Shown: positions 1-9,305, counted from the stretch's first letter. The stretch: 64,000 nt of DNA from CBDDKS01 sp965230335 (GCA_965230335.1 CBDDKS010000006.1:2976001-3040000), one strand, 5' to 3'. Made by a program: numbers and translations. The notes: generated by a model not told the origin, from the sequence alone.

Positions 1-263
1 GCGTCAATTGTTAAATTGTATTCACGTTTTACCAATTGCTGAATTTGTTGTTGCAAATCAAGGATACCTGATGATGGTGGGTATTGATTATATCCTTCTT
101 GAATAGACTGAATAACCGATTTTTTTAAAAAGTCAGGAGTATCAAATTCGGGAAAACCTTGCGATAAATTAATCGCATGATGTTTTTTGGCCAATGCGGT
201 CATTTCACTGAATATATTGGTACCGACGTGAGGAAGTTTGCTTTCAATTGAAGTATTTTTCAT
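1..263 (-). CDS. Class I aminotransferase, methionine/kynurenine aminotransferase-like (partial)
   Basis: The reverse strand is open from an ATG at 261-263 to the left edge, giving the first 87 residues of a PLP enzyme. The N-terminus carries the ISLSQGFPEFDTP-type block (here INLSQGFPEFDTPDF, residues about 30-44) followed by YPPSSG, where this subgroup usually has YxxxxG. That pattern is typical of the YbdL/KAT subgroup of fold-type I aminotransferases, which transaminate methionine, aromatic amino acids or kynurenine with 2-oxo acids. The catalytic lysine lies outside the window, so the substrate cannot be judged. No partner gene is visible on this side. The family call is fairly safe; the substrate is not. 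Confidence 0.8.
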   Translation of the reverse strand, partial: MKNTSIESKLPHVGTNIFSEMTALAKKHHAINLSQGFPEFDTPDFLKKSVIQSIQEGYNQYPPSSGILDLQQQIQQLVKREYNLTID

Positions 264-475
264 CAGCGTTATATAATGTTGTCATATTATCAATAATGAG
301 TAACATTATAATGATTTATTCAAGCAGTTGCCATTGCAAACGAATTATGTTTGAAGTAGAAGCAGCAAAAGTTTTAGAGGTTGAACAATGCAATCGTTCT
401 GTTTGTCAGATAGTTAGTTTTTTTATATCTTATTGTTCCAAAAAACATCTAAAAATATAAAAGTGATCCTGAATT

Positions 476-1846
476 ATGAAAAAATATCTATTTATTGGGG
501 GGCTTTTATTCATCATTTTTTCAATACTGTCTGTGTTGTCGATTACTTTTTTGCGTATTCCCCCCTGGCATCTGAATCAGGCGATAAAAGTATCAACAGC
601 TATTGGAGCAAAACTGGCTTGTTCCGGTCGTTATATCTCTGAATTATCCAAACAACAGATTAAACAGGATATTGTTTCATATTCGGCAGCAAATGAACTT
701 TTGGAAATCACCTATGATGAACAACAGAAAACAGTAGAAGCCGGGTTATGGGGCTTACACACCAGTAAAGCAAGATTTCGTCAGGGCTTGGGGTGTACTT
801 TAGAAATAGGTAATACCCAAGCATTAGATAATATACAAGTACCTGACTTGAAAAGAGAGGAAGGTGATTGGCCAAAAGGCCATGTTGTGAATACGATTAT
901 CCCTGAATATCAGAAAGAAATTCAGCAACTCATGCTTCAAGATAATCAAAAAGGGTTGGATACACGTGCTTTGTTAGTTGTTAAAGACGGACATATTATT
1001 GCTGAAACATATGGAGAAGGGTATTCACATGACACTCGCTTTTTGGGTTGGTCTATGGCCAAAAGTATGACGGCCATATTAATGGGTCAACTGGCATTGC
1101 AGGGTAAAGTAACATTATCCGATCAGAATTTATTTAAAGCATGGCAGAATGATAGTCGTTCAACTATCACGGTCTATGACTTGTTAACCATGACATCAGG
1201 TCTTAAGTTTGATGAAACTTATATGCCGGGCAGTGACGCATTGCGTATGTTGTTTGATAGTCATAGTGCCTCACATGTTGCTTTACAAGCAACATTGAAA
1301 CATAAACCAAAGCAGTACTTTTTTTACTCTTCGGGAACGAGTAATTTACTATCACGATTATTTTATGCCAGAGTCGGTAATTATCCACAGAAGAATATAA
1401 ATTATTTTTATAAACATATTCTACAGCCTTTATCCATGCATCACACAATTTTTGAATTAGATCCCAGTGGTATTTTTGTTGGCAGTTCCTATATGTATGC
1501 TTCAGCCCGAGATTGGGCAAGGTTAGGATTACTGATGAATAATCATGGTCTATTAAATGGACATAGACTTTTTTCAACAGCATGGGGAGATAAAGCAAAA
1601 CAAATCAATCAAAGTAAGAATCATCCAGATTATGGATTTCAATTCTGGTTAAATACTGGCACAAAAAAAAATCGTTGGGAAGATCTTCCAGAAGATGCCT
1701 ATGCTATGATGGGTAATCGTTCACAAGTAGTGATGATGATACCTTCTAAAAATATGGTTATTATTCGTTTAGGATGGACTGCGGGACGATATCCCACCAA
1801 TGAAAACTTTAAACAGATTTTAGATTCTTCAGATAATCTTAATTAA
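476..1846 (+). CDS. Membrane-anchored serine hydrolase, class C beta-lactamase family
   Basis: A 456-residue protein with one N-terminal hydrophobic segment (residues 4-26), so probably anchored in the inner membrane with the enzyme domain in the periplasm. The SxxK catalytic motif SMAK is at residues 193-196. A YSSGTSN block further on fits the second conserved Tyr motif of the EstB/NylB/class C group. These enzymes are serine esterases, amidases or penicillin-binding-like proteins; true beta-lactamase activity cannot be inferred. The gene stands alone, and its stop is 25 bases from the convergent glycosyltransferase gene. The ATG start is preceded by GATCCTGAATT, without a strong ribosome site. 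Confidence 0.8.
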   Translation: MKKYLFIGGLLFIIFSILSVLSITFLRIPPWHLNQAIKVSTAIGAKLACSGRYISELSKQQIKQDIVSYSAANELLEITYDEQQKTVEAGLWGLHTSKARFRQGLGCTLEIGNTQALDNIQVPDLKREEGDWPKGHVVNTIIPEYQKEIQQLMLQDNQKGLDTRALLVVKDGHIIAETYGEGYSHDTRFLGWSMAKSMTAILMGQLALQGKVTLSDQNLFKAWQNDSRSTITVYDLLTMTSGLKFDETYMPGSDALRMLFDSHSASHVALQATLKHKPKQYFFYSSGTSNLLSRLFYARVGNYPQKNINYFYKHILQPLSMHHTIFELDPSGIFVGSSYMYASARDWARLGLLMNNHGLLNGHRLFSTAWGDKAKQINQSKNHPDYGFQFWLNTGTKKNRWEDLPEDAYAMMGNRSQVVMMIPSKNMVIIRLGWTAGRYPTNENFKQILDSSDNLN

Positions 1847-1870
1847 GCATAAGAAGAATTTCTTAATGCA

Positions 1871-3097
1871 TTATTTTTTGTTTTTTTCTTCGATCCACTT
1901 TGATAAATACTGTGTGCTTTTCATTTGATGATGCAATAGCATACTGCCTAAGAAGTTATTGAGCCTGTGATTTTCAAGGTGTTCTTCTAAATAACGTATT
2001 CTATCGAAGAGTAATGCACTGAGTGTTGTTTTGTTATAACGTGTCTGTAATAATTGGGGAATCTTTTGTTGACAATCTAACCAAAGGGTTTCATTCTGAT
2101 AAAGCTGAATAGCAGCGTCAGCAAAGGACTCTTTTGAATGAACAATAAAACCTGGCCAGGGTAAATCACCTTGCATACCTTCAGAACCTATAGGTGTTGT
2201 GACACTGGGTGTGTTCGCAAGCATCGCATCAATGAGTTTCCCTTTAATACCTGCACCATAACGAAGTGGTGCCAGACAGATACGTGCCTGTGACAAAACA
2301 GCATGGGCAGTATCTGCTCGTCCCTGTATTAAAAAGCCAGTTTCCGGATGATGTAACGACATCACTTTTTTTGATGCATAAGCGCCGTAAATATGGCATT
2401 CAGCATCAGGTAAAGTCTGACGAATGAGGGGCCATATTTCCTGTAAATAAAGTAAAGCATCCCAATTGGGAGGATGTCGAAAATTACCGATTGTCACAAA
2501 GTGTTGTCTTTGAGAAAAGGAAGGTGTTTCCAAGGGTGCTTTATTTAAATCTAATAAAAAAGGAAGATGAATTAATAAAGCGTCATCCACTTTATAGGTT
2601 TTTGTTAATAATCCCATTTCAAAATCAGAAATAATCAACGAGAGATCACACCTTAATATGGAAGCAATTTCACGTTTTGCTAATTCTGAAAATAAATCTT
2701 TTTGTTGTAATACATATTGGTTTTTTAAAGCGACTTCTCTGGCATGTCGTAAACATTGCAAATCTTCTGTATCTAGAATACGTATTGCATGAGGACAGGA
2801 CTGTTCAACTCGCCAACCAAATTGTTCCTCAATTAAAAAACGATCAAATAACACAATATCCGGATTTAAATGTTTCACAAAATAATCAAAAGAAGAACAA
2901 TTCAGTTGAATCGATTGACACTCAATGGATTCCTGTTTTAAATCAACCATAAACTCTGTTGTTTGAGCGGCACTCGAAAAAACAACACGCCAGCCTTTAT
3001 CACGAAAACAACGCAGTATAGATATCATATGACAGCCAGCAGCTGAAGATTGAGGTTCAGGCCATACCCAACCAATCACAAGTAATATTTTTTGCAT
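1871..3097 (-). CDS. Glycosyltransferase, GT4-like (GT-B fold)
   Basis: A 408-residue protein with a two-domain GT-B layout. The N-terminal half begins with an ILLVIGW strand and the SSAAGCHMIS acceptor loop (residues 17-26). The C-terminal half has TIGNFRHPPNWDAL (202-215) and the nucleotide-sugar loop RYGAGIKGKLIDAM (279-292) followed by TPIGSEGM. The family transfers sugars from NDP-sugars to lipid or polysaccharide acceptors at the cytoplasmic face of the inner membrane. The donor and acceptor cannot be told from sequence. No other polysaccharide genes surround it; it is divergent from leuC and convergent with the serine hydrolase gene. Confidence 0.8.
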   Translation of the reverse strand: MQKILLVIGWVWPEPQSSAAGCHMISILRCFRDKGWRVVFSSAAQTTEFMVDLKQESIECQSIQLNCSSFDYFVKHLNPDIVLFDRFLIEEQFGWRVEQSCPHAIRILDTEDLQCLRHAREVALKNQYVLQQKDLFSELAKREIASILRCDLSLIISDFEMGLLTKTYKVDDALLIHLPFLLDLNKAPLETPSFSQRQHFVTIGNFRHPPNWDALLYLQEIWPLIRQTLPDAECHIYGAYASKKVMSLHHPETGFLIQGRADTAHAVLSQARICLAPLRYGAGIKGKLIDAMLANTPSVTTPIGSEGMQGDLPWPGFIVHSKESFADAAIQLYQNETLWLDCQQKIPQLLQTRYNKTTLSALLFDRIRYLEEHLENHRLNNFLGSMLLHHQMKSTQYLSKWIEEKNKK

Positions 3098-3148
3098 AAG
3101 AATAGATAATACTCTTGAAGGAATACTCTTTTAAAGGGCTATTGTATA

Positions 3149-3176
3149 TTGATGTTTGTATGATATTTTGTATACA
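3149..3176 (+). promoter_or_regulatory. Candidate sigma-70 promoter of leuCDB
   Basis: A TTGATG hexamer at 3149-3154 and TATACA at 3171-3176 are 16 bases apart. Transcription would begin near 3183, leaving a leader of about 120 bases with a 7-bp dyad (TTGAGTT at 3228-3234, AACTCAA at 3253-3259). No leucine-rich leader peptide was found in it. Pattern match only. Confidence 0.4.
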
Positions 3177-3303
3177 ATTTTATTTGCATTATTCCTTTAT
3201 GGAATCATATAAATAAAAACAATGAATTTGAGTTATCATTAGCTTCAGTGTAAACTCAATCTTATTATTTATCTTACCATCCGCGAGAAGAGGTAATTAC
3301 TAA

Positions 3304-4746
3304 ATGGCTGGCAAAACCTTATACGATAAATTGTGGGAACAACACCTGATCACCGAATCAGATGATGGTACGGGTTTAATCTATATTGATCGACAATTAT
3401 TACATGAGGTGACCTCACCGCAAGCCTTTGAAGGGTTACGTTTGGCAGGGCGTGAGCCTCATAGACTGTCTGCTAATTTGGCAGTCCCCGATCATAATGT
3501 GCCCACACAGAATCGTGACAAGGGTATTGATGATCCTATTTCCAAACTTCAGGTAGAAACCTTAACCAAAAATTGTAAAGAGTTTGATGTGGTTGAATTG
3601 GGTATGGATGATATTCGTCAAGGTATTGTTCATGTTATTGGTCCAGAGCAGGGTGCAACCTTACCAGGTATGACAATTGTCTGTGGTGACTCCCATACAG
3701 CTACTCACGGTGCATTTGGTGCCATTGCTTTTGGTATCGGTACTTCCGAAGTGGAACATGTGTTAGCAACACAATGCTTGCGGCAAAAGAAAATGAAAAA
3801 TATGCTGGTACAAGTCAGAGGTGAACTTCCATTAGGCATTACCGCAAAAGATATTGTGTTAGCTATTATTGGCAAGATAGGTACAGCTGGTGGTACAGGT
3901 CATGCCATTGAGTTCGCCGGTTCGGCTATTGAAAGCCTATCGATGGAAGGGCGTATGACCGTTTGTAATATGGCCATTGAGGCCGGAGCACGCGTCGGTT
4001 TAATTGCCGTGGACAATAAAACCATCGAATATGTGAAGGACAAACCTTTAGCACCAAAAGGAGAAGAATGGGACCAGGCTGTGCAACAGTGGCAACAACT
4101 GGTAAGTGATGAGAACGCCGTGTTTGATAAAGTCATTGAACTGAATGCTGCTGATATTGAACCTCAAGTGACTTGGGGCACATCTCCGGAAATGGTCTTA
4201 CCGATTGGTGGTTCAGTACCTGATCCCCAAAAAGAACAAGACACCATTAAAAAACAGGGTATTGAACAGGCATTGAATTATATGGGATTACAAGCCAATC
4301 AAAAAATATCTGATATTCGTATTGATAAAGTTTTTATTGGTTCTTGTACCAATTCCAGAATTGAAGATTTAAGAGCTGCGGCAAACATGGTTGATGGAAA
4401 ACAGGTTGCGAGCAATGTCAAACAGGCGATGGTTGTTCCCGGTTCTGGTTTGGTAAAACAACAAGCAGAAAAAGAAGGATTGGATGTTATTTTTACCAAT
4501 GCAGGTTTTGAATGGCGAGAGCCAGGATGTTCTATGTGTTTGGCAATGAATGCCGATCGCCTGGAATCTGGTGAGCGGTGTGCATCAACATCCAATAGAA
4601 ATTTTGAAGGTCGTCAGGGACAAGGCGGACGAACACATTTAGTCAGCCCTGCAATGGCCGCGTCGGCAGCCATTGCGGGACATTTTGTTGATATCAGAAC
4701 TCTTGATACCAAAGCATGTTTAACAGCAAATGAGGAGAGTCGATAA
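3304..4746 (+). CDS. leuC: 3-isopropylmalate dehydratase large subunit LeuC
   Basis: The large subunit of isopropylmalate isomerase (with LeuD) interconverts 2- and 3-isopropylmalate in leucine synthesis in the cytoplasm. At 480 residues it has the usual length. Aconitase-family signatures are plain: the GDSHTATHGAFGA block (residues 128-140) and the three 4Fe-4S cysteines C348 (SCTNSR), C409 and C412 (GCSMC). The start has AGAGG about 10 bases upstream. It overlaps leuD by one base (TAATG), so the two subunits are probably co-translated. No leuA is present in the window. Confidence 0.97.
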   Translation: MAGKTLYDKLWEQHLITESDDGTGLIYIDRQLLHEVTSPQAFEGLRLAGREPHRLSANLAVPDHNVPTQNRDKGIDDPISKLQVETLTKNCKEFDVVELGMDDIRQGIVHVIGPEQGATLPGMTIVCGDSHTATHGAFGAIAFGIGTSEVEHVLATQCLRQKKMKNMLVQVRGELPLGITAKDIVLAIIGKIGTAGGTGHAIEFAGSAIESLSMEGRMTVCNMAIEAGARVGLIAVDNKTIEYVKDKPLAPKGEEWDQAVQQWQQLVSDENAVFDKVIELNAADIEPQVTWGTSPEMVLPIGGSVPDPQKEQDTIKKQGIEQALNYMGLQANQKISDIRIDKVFIGSCTNSRIEDLRAAANMVDGKQVASNVKQAMVVPGSGLVKQQAEKEGLDVIFTNAGFEWREPGCSMCLAMNADRLESGERCASTSNRNFEGRQGQGGRTHLVSPAMAASAAIAGHFVDIRTLDTKACLTANEESR

Positions 4747-5402
4747 TGCAAGCATTTACTGAAATCACATCGCTTGTTGTGCCGTTAAATCGTGCCAATG
4801 TCGATACAGATGCCATTATCCCCAAACAGTTTTTAAAATCTATTCGTAGAACGGGGTTTGGTCCCAATTTATTTGACCAGTGGCGTTATCTGGATGATGG
4901 TGAACCTGGTATGGATTGTTCAAAACGTCCGTTAAATAAAGACTTTGTGTTGAATTTTCCTGAGTATCAAGGGGCTGAAATTTTATTGGCCCGGGATAAC
5001 TTCGGGTGTGGCAGTAGTCGTGAACATGCACCATGGGCATTAAAGGATTATGGTTTTAAAGTGGTTATTGCACCAAGTTTTGCCGATATTTTTTATAACA
5101 ACTGTTTTAAAAATGGTATTTTACCTGTTGTATTAACTCATGAGCAAATTGATCATTTATTTAATATCTGTGAAAATGACAAAGCTTTTTCATTATCTAT
5201 TGACTTGGAAAAACAAAGCGTTTCATTTTATGACAGTGTTAACTATTCTTTTGAAGTGGATGCATTTAGAAAATACTGTCTATTAAATGGCTTAGATGAT
5301 ATCGGATTAACTTTGCAGGAATTCGATAAAATTGTGGCTTTTGAAGAAAAAAGAAAACAAGAATCACCCTGGTTGTTTAAAAATTTATCCGATGTTTTAT
5401 AA
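4746..5402 (+). CDS. leuD: 3-isopropylmalate dehydratase small subunit LeuD
   Basis: The small (swivel) subunit of isopropylmalate isomerase, 218 residues. It carries the family block DNFGCGSSREHAPWAL (residues 84-99) and the N-terminal motif ANVDTDAIIPKQFL, both involved in substrate positioning. It begins inside the leuC stop codon, consistent with equal production of the two subunits. leuB follows after 84 bases. The sequence is full length, with no odd features. Confidence 0.97.
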   Translation: MQAFTEITSLVVPLNRANVDTDAIIPKQFLKSIRRTGFGPNLFDQWRYLDDGEPGMDCSKRPLNKDFVLNFPEYQGAEILLARDNFGCGSSREHAPWALKDYGFKVVIAPSFADIFYNNCFKNGILPVVLTHEQIDHLFNICENDKAFSLSIDLEKQSVSFYDSVNYSFEVDAFRKYCLLNGLDDIGLTLQEFDKIVAFEEKRKQESPWLFKNLSDVL

Positions 5403-5486
5403 ATAAGACGTTTTACAAACAAGACGTTCTATAAATATCATGTATTCATAAATACTATTTTATGTATAAATAAAGAGTAACGCGTA

Positions 5487-6566
5487 ATGACACAAAAAAT
5501 ATTAATTCTGCCTGGTGACGGCATTGGTCCTGAAATTGTTGAACAAGCAGAAAAAGTACTGTGCTTTTTGCAGAAAAAAAAGAATTTAGATGTGGCGTTA
5601 GAACATGCTTTGGTGGGTGGTGCTGCCATTGATGAATTTGGTGAGCCTTTACCACAAGAAACATTAAACAAGGCCCGGGCATGTGATGCGATTTTATTGG
5701 GTGCTGTTGGAGGACCTAAGTGGGAAGGTTTGGACATTTCTATTCGTCCAGAAAAAGCATTGTTGGGTTTACGCTCACAATTGGCATTATTTGCAAATTT
5801 ACGTCCCGCTATTTTGTACCCTCAGTTGGCGCATGCCTCCAGTTTAAAGTCAGACTTAGTGTCTGATCTGGATATTTTGATTGTACGTGAACTGACAGGT
5901 GGTATTTATTTTGGAAAACCCAGAGGGGTTGAAACACAAAATGGTGAGCGTGTGGGTTTTAATACCTATCGATACAGTGAATCAGAAATTCAACGTATTG
6001 CCCATGTGGCGTTTCAAGCGGCACAAAAACGTCAGAGTCGATTGTGTTCTGTAGACAAGGCTAATGTCTTGGAAGTCACTGAGTTGTGGCGCGAAGTGAT
6101 GAATGAAGTGGGTAAGGAATATCCAGATGTTACCTTGTCACATATGTACGTTGATAATGCGGCCATGCAATTGATTCGTGCGCCCAAACAATTTGATGTT
6201 ATTGTAACGGGTAATATGTTTGGTGATATTTTATCAGACGCAGCTGCCATGCTGACAGGATCTATTGGCATGTTACCATCAGCCAGTTTGGATAAAGCAG
6301 GTAAAGGTATGTATGAACCTATCCATGGATCTGCACCGGATATTGCCGGAGAAAATATCGCCAATCCTTTAGCTACCATTTTATCTGTTGCTATGCTGCT
6401 GCGATATAGTTTACAACAAGCATCTATGGCAAGTTTAATTGAAGAGGCTGTTGGAAAAGTATTAGAAAAGGGCTTACGAACAAAAGATATTATCAGTGAA
6501 AATGAAAAAGGTATTTCCACTCAAGATATGGGAAATGCAGTAATCAATGTACTGGAAACACTTTGA
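5487..6566 (+). CDS. leuB: 3-isopropylmalate dehydrogenase LeuB
   Basis: Catalyses NAD-dependent oxidative decarboxylation of 3-isopropylmalate to 2-oxoisocaproate in leucine synthesis. At 359 residues it has the typical length. It shows the N-terminal LPGDGIGPEI nucleotide/substrate block, RELTGGIYFG, and the metal-binding VTGNMFGDILSD segment, then PIHGSAPDIAG, the adenine-binding region. It is the last gene of leuCDB and is followed by a hairpin. The ATG has AGAG 10 bases upstream. Confidence 0.97.
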   Translation: MTQKILILPGDGIGPEIVEQAEKVLCFLQKKKNLDVALEHALVGGAAIDEFGEPLPQETLNKARACDAILLGAVGGPKWEGLDISIRPEKALLGLRSQLALFANLRPAILYPQLAHASSLKSDLVSDLDILIVRELTGGIYFGKPRGVETQNGERVGFNTYRYSESEIQRIAHVAFQAAQKRQSRLCSVDKANVLEVTELWREVMNEVGKEYPDVTLSHMYVDNAAMQLIRAPKQFDVIVTGNMFGDILSDAAAMLTGSIGMLPSASLDKAGKGMYEPIHGSAPDIAGENIANPLATILSVAMLLRYSLQQASMASLIEEAVGKVLEKGLRTKDIISENEKGISTQDMGNAVINVLETL

Positions 6567-6583
6567 TATAAACTTAACAATTT

Positions 6584-6614
6584 CGGCCTATTGCTTGTAA
6601 GAAACAATAGGTCG
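6584..6614 (+). terminator. Hairpin after leuB
   Basis: A 10-bp stem (one G-T pair) with CCTATTG at 6587-6593 pairing with CAATAGG at 6605-6611, extended outward by three pairs. The loop is 11 bases. It lies 18 bases after the leuB stop, but no strong T run follows, so it may be a weak or Rho-assisted terminator, or only an RNA 3' end stabiliser. Confidence 0.4.
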
Positions 6615-6877
6615 TTATGGTTTGCTGCTGAATGACACAATTTAAAGTTCAGGTTCTTTAAATACTGGAAGCCAATATACCCAAGCCAACCAAAAGAGAC
6701 AGCATAATAATAGGATCAAAGTGATTGATACGAGATTTCTTACGAGTCAACATAATATTTAATGAATAAGAAAGTAAAACTTACAATGAGATAAATCTCA
6801 TTTTTATTATTTTTAAGATTAGACTATATCACAAAAGATGCTGGAATATAACGCAAAATTGTGCGTTAGTTCACAAA
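6615..6877. other. Intergenic region leuB to PilZ gene
   Basis: No convincing gene. On the reverse strand a 31-codon frame starts at 6753 and ends at 6658, with a hydrophobic C-terminal half. A second overlapping frame ending nearby encodes a hydrophobic Trp-rich stretch. Neither has a ribosome site or a recognisable family. A small membrane peptide is possible but unsupported. Confidence 0.2.
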
Positions 6878-7189
6878 TTAATTGACGTTTTCTATGCTAC
6901 CAGCTGTTTTAAAAAGATTATTATCGGTAATATCGCAACGAGAGACAATAAAATCAGCCGTTAGAGGAGGGAGTTTGGATTGGGTAGAACTGATTTTTAC
7001 AGATAGCTTTTGACCGACATCAAATTGTTGATCAGAAACAAAAGCAACGCCACTGGCACTCAGGTTTTTGCTGTCACCCATAAATGACTGCCCGGAATCA
7101 GGGTCAAAAACTTCCACTTGTGCATCAACAAACATACGGATGTAATCGCGCTTTTCTTCATATTCTCTTTGACTTGACGTCATAGCCAA
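6878..7189 (-). CDS. PilZ domain protein (possible c-di-GMP receptor)
   Basis: A single 103-residue PilZ domain. The N-terminus has the RDYIRM arginine pair that corresponds to the RxxxR switch, and the core has DSKNLSASGVAF (residues about 39-50), matching the (D/N)xSxxG motif that binds cyclic di-GMP. Both halves of the ligand site are therefore present, unlike in the type IV pilus PilZ at 28159. It stands alone and is divergent from the receiver-phosphatase gene, so its output partner is unknown. Confidence 0.8.
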   Translation of the reverse strand: MAMTSSQREYEEKRDYIRMFVDAQVEVFDPDSGQSFMGDSKNLSASGVAFVSDQQFDVGQKLSVKISSTQSKLPPLTADFIVSRCDITDNNLFKTAGSIENVN

Positions 7190-7502
7190 TCTCCAAACAT
7201 TAAATTTGCAGGTTAATGCAAAACTTCTATAACATATAAATGTTATGCAATATTAACATTCAGGTCAATGACTATTTGCCACAAGAAGTTATGAATCTAG
7301 ATTTTTTATCAGATCAATTCATTCTATAGATTTTTGAGTTTTATTCGCAAAAGAAATTTATAAAAACAATTAAAATTAGAGGGTTGGCAAGGTTTAATCT
7401 GTTTGTAAAAAATGCCTCACTTGAATAATCGATTTGCTATGCTATAACTTATAAGATAATAAGAACGTTAATCTAATTGCGATTACTAGAGAATCATCTC
7501 CT
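7190..7502. other. Divergent intergenic region PilZ / receiver-phosphatase
   Basis: A 313-base AT-rich spacer between two divergent genes. It holds a 7-bp dyad at 7229-7246 (ATAACAT / ATGTTAT, spacer 4) upstream of the PilZ gene, and a rightward promoter candidate described separately. No gene is seen. Confidence 0.35.
7421..7448 (+). promoter_or_regulatory. Candidate promoter of the receiver-PP2C gene
   Basis: TTGAAT at 7421-7426 and TATAAC at 7443-7448 are separated by 16 bases. Transcription would begin about 50 bases before the TTG start at 7503. Pattern match only. Confidence 0.45.
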
Positions 7503-8732
7503 TTGGATACAGAGCCTTCTAAATCCCATTCGTCAATACACAACAAACAACAAGCAAAAATATTAACAATAGATGACGATGATCTGGTGCGTGAAAGTAT
7601 CGTTATCTATTTAGAAGATTGTGGTTATGACGTTTATGAAGCTTCTACTGGAGAAGAGGGGATCGATCAATTTAGAAAAATTCAGCCTGATTTAGTCTTG
7701 TGTGATCTGCGTATGCCCGGAATGGATGGTTTACAGGCCTTGAAAATCATGACAAAAGAATCACCAGAGACGCCAGTTATTGTCATTTCGGGTGCAGGTT
7801 TAATTAACGATGCTGTAGAAGCGTTACGTTTGGGTGCTACGGATTATCTGGTAAAACCCATTAGTGATTTTGCTGTTTTGCAACATGCTATTGATCAAGC
7901 ATTTGGCAAAATAAAATTGGAAAAAGAAAATTCACAGTATAAATCTGAATTGGAAGTCGCCAACAAGGAACTTCAAAGTCATTTAAACGTGCTCCAGGAA
8001 GATCAGGAAGCAGGGCGCCGCGCACAAATACAATTATTACCCCCCCCCAGTGGTCAATTTGCAGATTATTCATTTAATCACATAGTGATACCTTCATTGA
8101 ATTTAAGTGGAGATTTTCTGGATTACTTTGAGATAAATGAAAGATTTATTGGCTTTTATATCGCAGATGTATCTGGACATGGTTCGGCATCTGCATTTGT
8201 TACTATGATGCTTAAAAGCCTTTTTAATCAACCACTTAGAGGATACAGAGTAAAAGGGGAACAAACTATTCTAAAACCAGATCAGGTTTTGAGTTATTTA
8301 AATCAAGAATTGATCAGCGCAAATCTTGAAAAATATGTTATGTTGTTTTATGGTGTAATTGATTTACAGGAAGATAAATTACATTATTCAATAGGAGGGC
8401 ACTTTCCAAGGCCATTATTAATACAAAAATCAGGGAAAACCCTATTTAAAGATAGAGGCTTTCCAGTAGGTATGTTTGATTGGGCCAATTATCAGGCTCA
8501 TGAAATGTATTTGGATGATGACTTTATTTTGGCTTTGTTTTCGGATGGTGTGCTTGAGTGTATTAAATTTAATGGTGGTGAGTACGAAGAAGAGAGTTTG
8601 AAGTGTTTAGAGATAACACATGAAACAGAACCCAATGATATTATTGAAACATTAAAAGTAAGAGAGTTTGAACAGTTGCCCGATGATGTCAGTATTTTTT
8701 TGATTAAGAAAAATACTTCAGAATCAAAATAA
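7503..8732 (+). CDS. Response regulator with PP2C-type (SpoIIE) phosphatase output
   Basis: A 409-residue cytoplasmic regulator. Receiver domain at residues about 18-135 with acidic pocket D24-D26, phospho-acceptor D68 and K118. A coiled-coil linker (about 139-170) follows, then a SpoIIE/PP2C domain with metal aspartates in SGDFLD (about 204) and IADVSGHG (about 222) and a late SDGVLE motif. Such proteins dephosphorylate a STAS-domain antagonist, as in RsbU or HsbR systems, and a STAS gene follows 48 bases downstream. The start is TTG at 7503 with AGAGAA nine bases ahead. A run of nine C residues (8040-8048) encodes three prolines at the linker/PP2C border. Confidence 0.9.
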   Translation: MDTEPSKSHSSIHNKQQAKILTIDDDDLVRESIVIYLEDCGYDVYEASTGEEGIDQFRKIQPDLVLCDLRMPGMDGLQALKIMTKESPETPVIVISGAGLINDAVEALRLGATDYLVKPISDFAVLQHAIDQAFGKIKLEKENSQYKSELEVANKELQSHLNVLQEDQEAGRRAQIQLLPPPSGQFADYSFNHIVIPSLNLSGDFLDYFEINERFIGFYIADVSGHGSASAFVTMMLKSLFNQPLRGYRVKGEQTILKPDQVLSYLNQELISANLEKYVMLFYGVIDLQEDKLHYSIGGHFPRPLLIQKSGKTLFKDRGFPVGMFDWANYQAHEMYLDDDFILALFSDGVLECIKFNGGEYEEESLKCLEITHETEPNDIIETLKVREFEQLPDDVSIFLIKKNTSESK

Positions 8733-8780
8733 AATAGCCATAATTTATAACATGACTTAGTGAAAATATAAGAACAGAAA

Positions 8781-9218
8781 ATGCACACTAAGATAGAATA
8801 CGCAAAATTACAAAAACAGCACGTTTTTCGTTTAACGGGTGATATACGATATCATCATGTTTTACCTTTAACTGAATTGATTCATCTGTTGTCTTCAGAA
8901 AGTATTCCTTTTTTCCTGGATCTGTCAGATACCGAATTATTGGATAGTTCAGCTTTGGGCGTTATGGCGATTATTGCCAAGCAATCCAAGGTAGGTGGTT
9001 TGGCTAAACCGAAAGTGTATGTATCCAGTAAATCTATTGAAGCGATTTTAAAAGCAGTTTGTTTTGATAAGGTATTTGATATTATTAATGAACCTATTAT
9101 TCCAGAATTAGTAGAAAACCATCAATTTGAATTAAATACATTGAATTTGGATGTTGAAAATACAAGGCCATTTGAAAAGGTAGATAAAGTGTTATCTGAT
9201 CTTCGAAGTACAGGCTAG
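8781..9218 (+). CDS. STAS-domain anti-sigma factor antagonist
   Basis: A 145-residue STAS-domain protein. The predicted phospho-serine loop LLDSSALG is at residues 53-60, where RsbV/SpoIIAA-type proteins are phosphorylated. It is 48 bases downstream of the receiver-PP2C gene, so that phosphatase is its probable partner. The last 35 or so residues extend beyond the usual STAS core. No anti-sigma kinase of the RsbW type or alternative sigma factor lies nearby; the closest kinase is the short histidine kinase at 10098-10787. Confidence 0.85.
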   Translation: MHTKIEYAKLQKQHVFRLTGDIRYHHVLPLTELIHLLSSESIPFFLDLSDTELLDSSALGVMAIIAKQSKVGGLAKPKVYVSSKSIEAILKAVCFDKVFDIINEPIIPELVENHQFELNTLNLDVENTRPFEKVDKVLSDLRSTG

Positions 9219-9237
9219 TTAACCTCAGCTGAACTAG
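9215..9237. repeat. Copy of the AACCTCAGCTG motif in a small hairpin
   Basis: AACCTCAGCTG at 9221-9231 is enclosed by CTAGTT (9215-9220) and AACTAG (9232-9237), forming a 6-bp stem. It starts at the STAS stop codon and sits between convergent genes, so it could help end transcription. The same 11-mer is found at 14850-14860 and, on the minus strand, at 31077-31087. Confidence 0.5.
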
Positions 9238-9305
9238 TCCAACTTAGCCTTTTATGATTAACAAAGTCATTGTTGTTCAGATGGATTCGTTCAGATTTTA
9301 CACAA

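Noticed and set aside
248..460. Plus-strand 70-residue open frame before the serine hydrolase
   Set aside because: Composition is not protein-like, no ribosome site, and it begins inside the aminotransferase gene on the other strand.
476..1846. Antibiotic-resistance beta-lactamase
   Set aside because: Only the shared serine hydrolase fold motifs are present; an N-terminal membrane anchor and no typical AmpC features argue for an esterase or peptidase-like enzyme.
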